This document shows, piece after piece, positions 38,614 through 43,172 of a stretch of DNA of 43,172 bases (position 1 is the stretch's first letter; the number at the start of each line of letters is the position of its first letter). Location of the stretch: NCBI GenBank assembly GCA_948602995.1, contig CAPEBR010000031.1:1-43172 (forward strand), written 5' to 3'. The translations under genes and the position numbers were made by a program. The DNA comes from an uncultured Dorea sp. GTDB lineage: Bacteria; Bacillota; Clostridia; Lachnospirales; Lachnospiraceae. Under the pieces are notes generated by a model. It was not told the DNA's origin, made no database searches, and worked only from the letters and a program-made list of their open reading frames with translations.

Positions 38614-38973
38614 ATGAAAGGATGTATGAGTACGGATCACGGCATTATTACGATTGATCCGGAGGTCATTGCAAAGTATGCGGGCTCAGTGGCTATGGAG
38701 TGTTTTGGTATTGTCGGAATGGCTGCGATTAATGTAACGGATGGGCTGGTCCATCTTCTGAAGAGGGCGAGCCTGACAAGGGGTATTCAGGTGAATATTT
38801 CTGAGGAAAATCATGTGACACTTGATTTTCATATTATTGTTGCATATGGAGTGAGCATTTCAGCGGTAACAGATAATCTGATCAGCAATGTAAAGTACCG
38901 CGTGGAGGAATTTGCGGGGATGCCTGTGGATAAAATTAATATCTATATCGAAGGCGTAAGAGTCATCGATTAG
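38614..38973 (+). CDS. Asp23/Gls24 family envelope stress protein (YloU-like)
   Basis: 119 residues. The Asp23/Gls24 fold is recognisable from GIITIDPEVIAKYAGSVAMECFGIVGMAA, then VTLDFHIIVAYGVSISAVTDNLISNVKYRVEEFAGMPVDKINIYIEGVRV. The start at 38614 follows GTGGAGG. This gene directly precedes a DAK2-domain gene and recG, the arrangement of yloU-yloV-recG in Bacillus. Its exact role, other than envelope stress in some Gram-positives, is not established. Confidence 0.92.
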   Translation: MKGCMSTDHGIITIDPEVIAKYAGSVAMECFGIVGMAAINVTDGLVHLLKRASLTRGIQVNISEENHVTLDFHIIVAYGVSISAVTDNLISNVKYRVEEFAGMPVDKINIYIEGVRVID

Positions 38974-38992
38974 TAAGAGGAGGACATAGGAA

Positions 38993-40711
38993 GTGGCTAC
39001 GAAAACAATAAATGCAGATATGCTTGCAAAGATGTTTCTTGCGGGCGCACAGAGTATTGAAGCAAAAAAAGAAATGATCAATGAGCTGAATGTATTTCCG
39101 GTTCCTGACGGGGACACCGGGACGAATATGTCTCTTACCATAATGTCTGCGGCAAAGGAAGTAACTGCACTTGAGAATCCGGGGATGAAGGAACTGTCCA
39201 AGGCAATTTCCTCTGGTTCCTTAAGAGGGGCGAGAGGAAATTCCGGCGTCATTCTTTCCCAGCTTCTGCGGGGCTTTACCAAGTCGATCCGTGAGGAATC
39301 TGTGATTGGTACTGAGGCTCTTGCAGCTGCCTGCCAGCGCGCGAGAGATACAGCATATAAGGCAGTTATGAAGCCGAAGGAAGGTACGATTCTTACGGTA
39401 GCCAGCGGGATTGCAGAGAAGGCGGCGGAGATGGCTCTTGAGACGGATGAACTTGAGGTATTTCTTCCGGCTGTGATTGATTATGCCGCGGAGGTGCTTA
39501 TGAAGACTCCGGAGATGCTTCCGGTTCTTAAGGAAGCAGGAGTGGTGGATTCCGGCGGCCAGGGACTGCTGGAGATTATTCGCGGCGCTTATGATGCATT
39601 TCTTGGCAAGGAAGTGGATTACAGCGCAATTGCGCCAGCAAAGAGTGTGTCTGCAGCAAAGGCGGAACCACAGGAGACGGCGGATATTAAATTTGGATAT
39701 TGTACAGAATTCATTATACTGACAGAGCGGGAATTTACGGAAAGGGACGAACAGGATTTTAAGTCCTATCTTGCTTCGATCGGTGATTCCATTGTATGTG
39801 TTGCAGATGACGATGTAGTGAAGATCCATGTTCATACCAATGATCCGGGGCTTGCTATTCAGAGAGCTCTCACATATGGACAGCTTTCCCGGATGAAGAT
39901 TGACAATATGCGGGAGGAGCATCAGGAGAAGCTGATCCGCGACGCCGAAAAGCTTGCCGTGGAACAGGCAGCTGCCAGCCAGGAAAATGCAGGTCAAAAG
40001 AGCGTGAATGCCGCAGAAGAAAAAGAATCCGGCCAGCCGAAGAGCCCGGCAAAGCCTATGGGCTTTATCGCTGTGTCGATCGGCGAGGGGATGAATGAGA
40101 TTTTTAAGGAGCTTGGAGCGGATTATATCATTGAGGGCGGTCAGACCATGAATCCCAGTACAGAGGATATGCTGAATGCGATTGACCAGGTAAACGCGGA
40201 AAGCATCTTTATACTGCCGAACAATAAGAATATTGTACTGGCTGCCAACCAGGCTAAGGACCTTGTGGAAGATAAGAATATTATCGTGATTCCCACGAAG
40301 ACAGTTCCACAGGGAATTACGGCGCTGATCAGTTTTATTCCGGATGAGGATGCATCTGTGAATGAGGCTGCTATGCTGGAAGAGATTCAGAATGTGAAGT
40401 CCGGTCAGGTTACCTATGCCGTGAGGGATACGCATATTGATGACAAGGAGATCCATGAGGGGGATATCATGGGAATCGGCGACACAGGGATTCTCGCGGT
40501 TGGCAAGGATGTAGAGGAAACTACAAAGGAGATGCTTGCATGTCTTGTAGATGAGGATTCCGAGCTGATCAGCCTTTATTATGGCGAGGAGATAACGGAG
40601 GAGACGGCGGAGAGTCTTGCAAAAGAGATCGAAGAGCTTTATCCGGATGTTGATGTTGACATGCACTCTGGCGGCCAGCCTATTTATTACTATGTTCTTG
40701 CTGTGGAGTAG
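38993..40711 (+). CDS. DAK2 domain fatty acid kinase-like protein (FakA/YloV)
   Basis: 572 residues. The N-terminal DAK2 nucleotide domain is marked by NELNVFPVPDGDTGTNMSLTIMSA (Asp ligands for Mg) and SLRGARGNSGVILSQLLRG; the middle region contains AGVVDSGGQGLLEIIRG; the C-terminal domain (FIAVSIGEGMNEIFKELGADYIIEGGQTMNPSTEDML) resembles DegV. FakA-type kinases phosphorylate fatty acids held by a FakB (DegV) protein for entry into lipid synthesis. A DegV gene lies at 22082-22960. The start is GTG at 38993 after AAGAGGAGG. It is followed by recG after eight bases. Confidence 0.92.
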   Translation: MATKTINADMLAKMFLAGAQSIEAKKEMINELNVFPVPDGDTGTNMSLTIMSAAKEVTALENPGMKELSKAISSGSLRGARGNSGVILSQLLRGFTKSIREESVIGTEALAAACQRARDTAYKAVMKPKEGTILTVASGIAEKAAEMALETDELEVFLPAVIDYAAEVLMKTPEMLPVLKEAGVVDSGGQGLLEIIRGAYDAFLGKEVDYSAIAPAKSVSAAKAEPQETADIKFGYCTEFIILTEREFTERDEQDFKSYLASIGDSIVCVADDDVVKIHVHTNDPGLAIQRALTYGQLSRMKIDNMREEHQEKLIRDAEKLAVEQAAASQENAGQKSVNAAEEKESGQPKSPAKPMGFIAVSIGEGMNEIFKELGADYIIEGGQTMNPSTEDMLNAIDQVNAESIFILPNNKNIVLAANQAKDLVEDKNIIVIPTKTVPQGITALISFIPDEDASVNEAAMLEEIQNVKSGQVTYAVRDTHIDDKEIHEGDIMGIGDTGILAVGKDVEETTKEMLACLVDEDSELISLYYGEEITEETAESLAKEIEELYPDVDVDMHSGGQPIYYYVLAVE

Positions 40712-40719
40712 GTCTTTGA

Positions 40720-42750
40720 ATGGTTGAAGAGAGCAGAATACGTGAACTAAAGGGCATCGGCGAAAAGACAGAAAAGCTGTTTGGAAAGCTTGGGATCTGT
40801 ACGGCAGGGGATCTGCTGCGGTATTATCCTCACAGATATGATATATATGAAGAGCCGGTGCCGGTAAGCGAACTGGAGGAAGGCCGGGTTATGACTGTGA
40901 CCGGTACGCTATATGGGCGTGTACAGGTATCTGGCAGTCAGAAGAGACAGATTACGACAGCGTATGTAAAGGAACTTACAGGAACACTTAAGGTTATCTG
41001 GTTTAACATGCCTTTTTTAAGAAATACGTTGTCAGGCGGGGGTATGATCACGCTCAGAGGCCGGATCGCGGCAGGAAGAAACGGAATCGTGATGGAGCAT
41101 CCGGAGGTCTTTTATCCCAGTGAAAAGTATGAGGAAAAGCTTCATACGCTGCAGCCGGTGTACAGCCTTACGGCAGGGCTCTCCAATCATGCAGTGTCTA
41201 AGGCGGTGAGACAGGTGATTGACGGCCTTGACCTTACAAGGGACACTCTGCCCCGGGAGATCAGGCTTAAATATGAGCTGGCCGAATACAATTATGCTGT
41301 GAGGGGAATTCACTTTCCCGAGGATAAAGAAGTATTCTGCCATGCAAGAGACCGGCTGGTATTTGAGGAATTTTTACGCTTTATTCTGTCGCTGAGAAAG
41401 CTTAAGGAGAATAACCAGAAACTGGCGAATGAATATATCATTGAAAAAAAGGAAGAGACAGAAAAACTGATCAGAATACTTCCCTTTACCTTGACGGATG
41501 CCCAGAAAAGGGTGTGGGAGGAGATTGCAAAGAATATGTCTTCAGAGACTGTGATGTCCAGGCTTGTCCAGGGAGATGTCGGATCCGGAAAAACGATTGT
41601 AGCAGTACTTGCCCTTCTGAATACAGCACTGAATGGATATCAGGGAGCCCTGATGGCGCCCACTGAGGTGCTGGCAAGACAGCACTATGAATCCATTACC
41701 AGAATGTTTGAAAAATATGAGATTCCAGTAAAGGCAGTGCTTCTTACAGGTTCGATGACAACAAAGGAAAAGCGTAGAGCCTATGACCGGATTGAATGTG
41801 GACTTGCAAAGATTATTGTTGGAACCCATGCACTGATTCAGGGGCAGGTATTTTATGATAATCTTGCCCTTGTTGTTACGGATGAGCAGCACAGATTCGG
41901 TGTGAAGCAGAGGGCGGCATTTGCACAAAAAGGCGGCACGCCCCATGTACTGGCCATGAGCGCTACGCCGATTCCCCGGACGCTGGCAATTATATTATAT
42001 GGAGATCTGGATATCTCGGTGATTGACGAACTTCCGGCTGACCGGCTTCCCGTTAAAAATTGTGTAGTAGGAACAGAATACCGGAAAACAGCCTGTCATT
42101 TCATGAAACAGCAGATTGAAGAAGGCCGCCAGTGCTATATTATCTGTCCCATGGTAGAGGAAAGTGAGCACCTTGAGGTGGAGAATGTTACTGACTATTC
42201 CAGGGCTCTGAAGGAAGAGATGGGAGCGCAGGTTCGCGTGGAATGTCTTCACGGCAGGATGAGCCAGGCGGAAAAGGATGATATTATGGAACGCTTTGGG
42301 CAAAACGAGATTCAGATTCTCGTCTCCACTACTGTGATTGAGGTGGGAATTGATGTGCCCAATGCTTCGGTGATTATGATTGAAAACTCCGAGCGCTTCG
42401 GTCTGGCACAGCTTCACCAGCTGCGCGGACGTGTCGGGCGCGGGAAGCATCAGTCTTATTGTATCTTTATGAGCAGTTCAAAATCAAAGGAAACAAGGAA
42501 GCGCCTGGAGATTTTAAATAAAACCAATGACGGCTTCAAAATTGCAAGTGAGGACTTAAAGCTCAGAGGTCCGGGAGATCTGTTTGGCATCCGGCAGAGC
42601 GGCCTTCTGGATTTTAAGCTTGGAGATGTCTTTCAGGATGCAAGGCTTTTACAGCAGGCAAACGAAGCGGCGGACTGGCTTTACAGCCATGAAAATGAAT
42701 ACATTCAGAAAATGTCAGATTATGAAAGAATTTCCAGTGTAATAATTTAA
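40720..42750 (+). CDS. recG: ATP-dependent DNA helicase RecG
   Basis: 676 residues. The N-terminal wedge (OB) domain is followed by a superfamily 2 helicase core: Walker A GDVGSGKTIVAVLAL (about residue 281), motif II as DEQH in VVTDEQHRFGVKQR, TAT-like MSATPIPRTLA, and motifs V-VI ATVIEVGIDVPN-like (TTVIEVGIDVPNASVIMIE, HQLRGRVGRG). RecG remodels stalled forks and branch-migrates junctions. Length is in the usual 670-690 range. Start ATG at 40720, only eight bases after the DAK2 gene, so co-translation is likely. Confidence 0.96.
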   Translation: MVEESRIRELKGIGEKTEKLFGKLGICTAGDLLRYYPHRYDIYEEPVPVSELEEGRVMTVTGTLYGRVQVSGSQKRQITTAYVKELTGTLKVIWFNMPFLRNTLSGGGMITLRGRIAAGRNGIVMEHPEVFYPSEKYEEKLHTLQPVYSLTAGLSNHAVSKAVRQVIDGLDLTRDTLPREIRLKYELAEYNYAVRGIHFPEDKEVFCHARDRLVFEEFLRFILSLRKLKENNQKLANEYIIEKKEETEKLIRILPFTLTDAQKRVWEEIAKNMSSETVMSRLVQGDVGSGKTIVAVLALLNTALNGYQGALMAPTEVLARQHYESITRMFEKYEIPVKAVLLTGSMTTKEKRRAYDRIECGLAKIIVGTHALIQGQVFYDNLALVVTDEQHRFGVKQRAAFAQKGGTPHVLAMSATPIPRTLAIILYGDLDISVIDELPADRLPVKNCVVGTEYRKTACHFMKQQIEEGRQCYIICPMVEESEHLEVENVTDYSRALKEEMGAQVRVECLHGRMSQAEKDDIMERFGQNEIQILVSTTVIEVGIDVPNASVIMIENSERFGLAQLHQLRGRVGRGKHQSYCIFMSSSKSKETRKRLEILNKTNDGFKIASEDLKLRGPGDLFGIRQSGLLDFKLGDVFQDARLLQQANEAADWLYSHENEYIQKMSDYERISSVII

Positions 42751-42756
42751 ATCCTC

Positions 42757-42765
42757 CATATACTA
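42757..42765 (+). promoter_or_regulatory. Possible sporulation-type -10 region ahead of the SASP gene
   Basis: CATATACTA resembles the sigma-G -10 pattern (CATxxTA). A matching -35 is not certain; TGTAATA at 42739-42745 is a weak candidate. SASP genes are normally read by sigma-G in the forespore. Confidence 0.3.
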
Positions 42766-42817
42766 TCAGTGTAACAACGATAAAAGTTACAAAGATACAA
42801 AAAGGAGGAGTATTAAA

Positions 42818-43024
42818 ATGGCAAATCGTTCAACAAACAGAGCAGCAGTACCAGAGGCAAAGGGTGCACTTGACAAATTCAAATATGAGGTGGCAAGCGA
42901 GCTTGGAGTACCGTTAACTGACGGTTACAACGGAGACCTCACATCCAGACAGAATGGTTCTGTTGGCGGTTATATGGTTAAGAAGATGATTGAGCAGCAG
43001 GAAAAGCAGATGGCTGGAAAATAG
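42818..43024 (+). CDS. Alpha/beta-type small acid-soluble spore protein
   Basis: 68 residues. SASPs coat DNA in dormant spores and protect it from UV and heat. The GPR protease site KYEVASELGV and the DNA-binding segment DLTSRQNGSVGGYMVKKMIEQ are both present. The ribosome site is AAAGGAGG. It is monocistronic, with a terminator after it, and shows the host to be a spore former. Confidence 0.95.
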   Translation: MANRSTNRAAVPEAKGALDKFKYEVASELGVPLTDGYNGDLTSRQNGSVGGYMVKKMIEQQEKQMAGK

Positions 43025-43063
43025 TCTTTCGATCTTTTGTGATCTGAAGACCGAATGAGTAAG

Positions 43064-43103
43064 AAAAAGCATCTGACGGACGGAAGTCCGCAGGTGCTTT
43101 TTT
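43064..43103 (+). terminator. Terminator of the SASP gene
   Basis: Stem AAAAGCATCTG / CAGGTGCTTTT (one wobble pair) with an inner CGGA/TCCG pair and a run of six to seven T. Confidence 0.85.
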
Positions 43104-43172
43104 CTATTCATTTACAACTAGAGCGTGTTTGAAAATTCATTCCTGCCACCTGCACGCCCCACTTTGCGGCTA

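Noticed and set aside
39221..40666. A 481-codon open frame on the minus strand
   Set aside because: It is antisense to the DAK2 gene, whose motifs are clear. The minus-strand translation is Leu/His/Arg-rich with no domain and no ribosome site; it reflects codon bias of the real gene.

Overview
The window is chromosomal DNA from a Gram-positive, spore-forming anaerobe, most likely a Lachnospiraceae (Clostridia) gut bacterium. Support comes from sporulation genes (an alpha/beta SASP and a GerW/YtfJ protein), strong AGGAGG ribosome sites, a DNA polymerase I without the proofreading acidic residues, the NusG-domain-II/Gx-transporter pair, and a biotin-dependent Na+-pumping decarboxylase cluster. 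The species cannot be fixed from the sequence alone.

Layout. 1-5 kb: an amidohydrolase of the imidazolonepropionase/Xaa-Pro dipeptidase type, an AAA-ATPase-like/PD-(D/E)XK protein, and a convergent Xaa-Pro aminopeptidase. 5.2-8.5 kb: an ABC transporter (FtsX-type permease with an unusual N-terminal membrane extension, plus ATPase). 8.7-10.1 kb: a POT-family peptide transporter. 10.3-15.6 kb: five genes for a membrane biotin decarboxylase that carries two different carboxyltransferase subunits (MmdA-like and OadA/PycB-like) with OadG-like, biotin carrier and OadB-like subunits. 16-23.4 kb: polA, coaE, a metallo-beta-lactamase-fold hydrolase, an ACT protein, a UPF0210 protein, a DegV protein and a small membrane protein. 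23.7-24.3 kb: a RelB/DinJ-YoeB toxin-antitoxin pair. 24.4-28.3 kb: apbE, NusG-domain-II and Gx-transporter genes, with a degraded accessory patch between them (BlaI-type repressor, a 29-codon stump of an M56/BlaR1 gene, a decapitated metzincin and one unknown protein). 28.3-43 kb: housekeeping genes for recombination (ruvAB, recG), division and cell wall (zapA, FtsW/RodA-like, penicillin-binding protein), a U32 peptidase-like protein, sporulation (gerW, SASP), rpmB, and an Asp23-DAK2-recG run.

The most unusual feature lies between the genes. A family of short palindromic repeats with ends of the type GTTACTGTTCAC...GTGAACAGTAAC occurs at many sites. Two longer modular copies (37579-37725 and 38341-38473) carry the same hairpin modules in the same order, and several solo units of about 27-29 bp lie between 7-9 bp direct repeats that look like target duplications. 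Two other, larger palindromes (15731-15924 and 23460-23630) are unrelated in sequence, and the first appears to have one of the small units inserted in its left arm. These read as miniature mobile or structured elements with no transposase in the window.

Metabolically the window suggests peptide use (amidohydrolase, Xaa-Pro aminopeptidase, POT carrier) and Na+-coupled decarboxylation or transcarboxylation. No tRNA, rRNA, CRISPR array, riboswitch or intact transposase gene was recognised.
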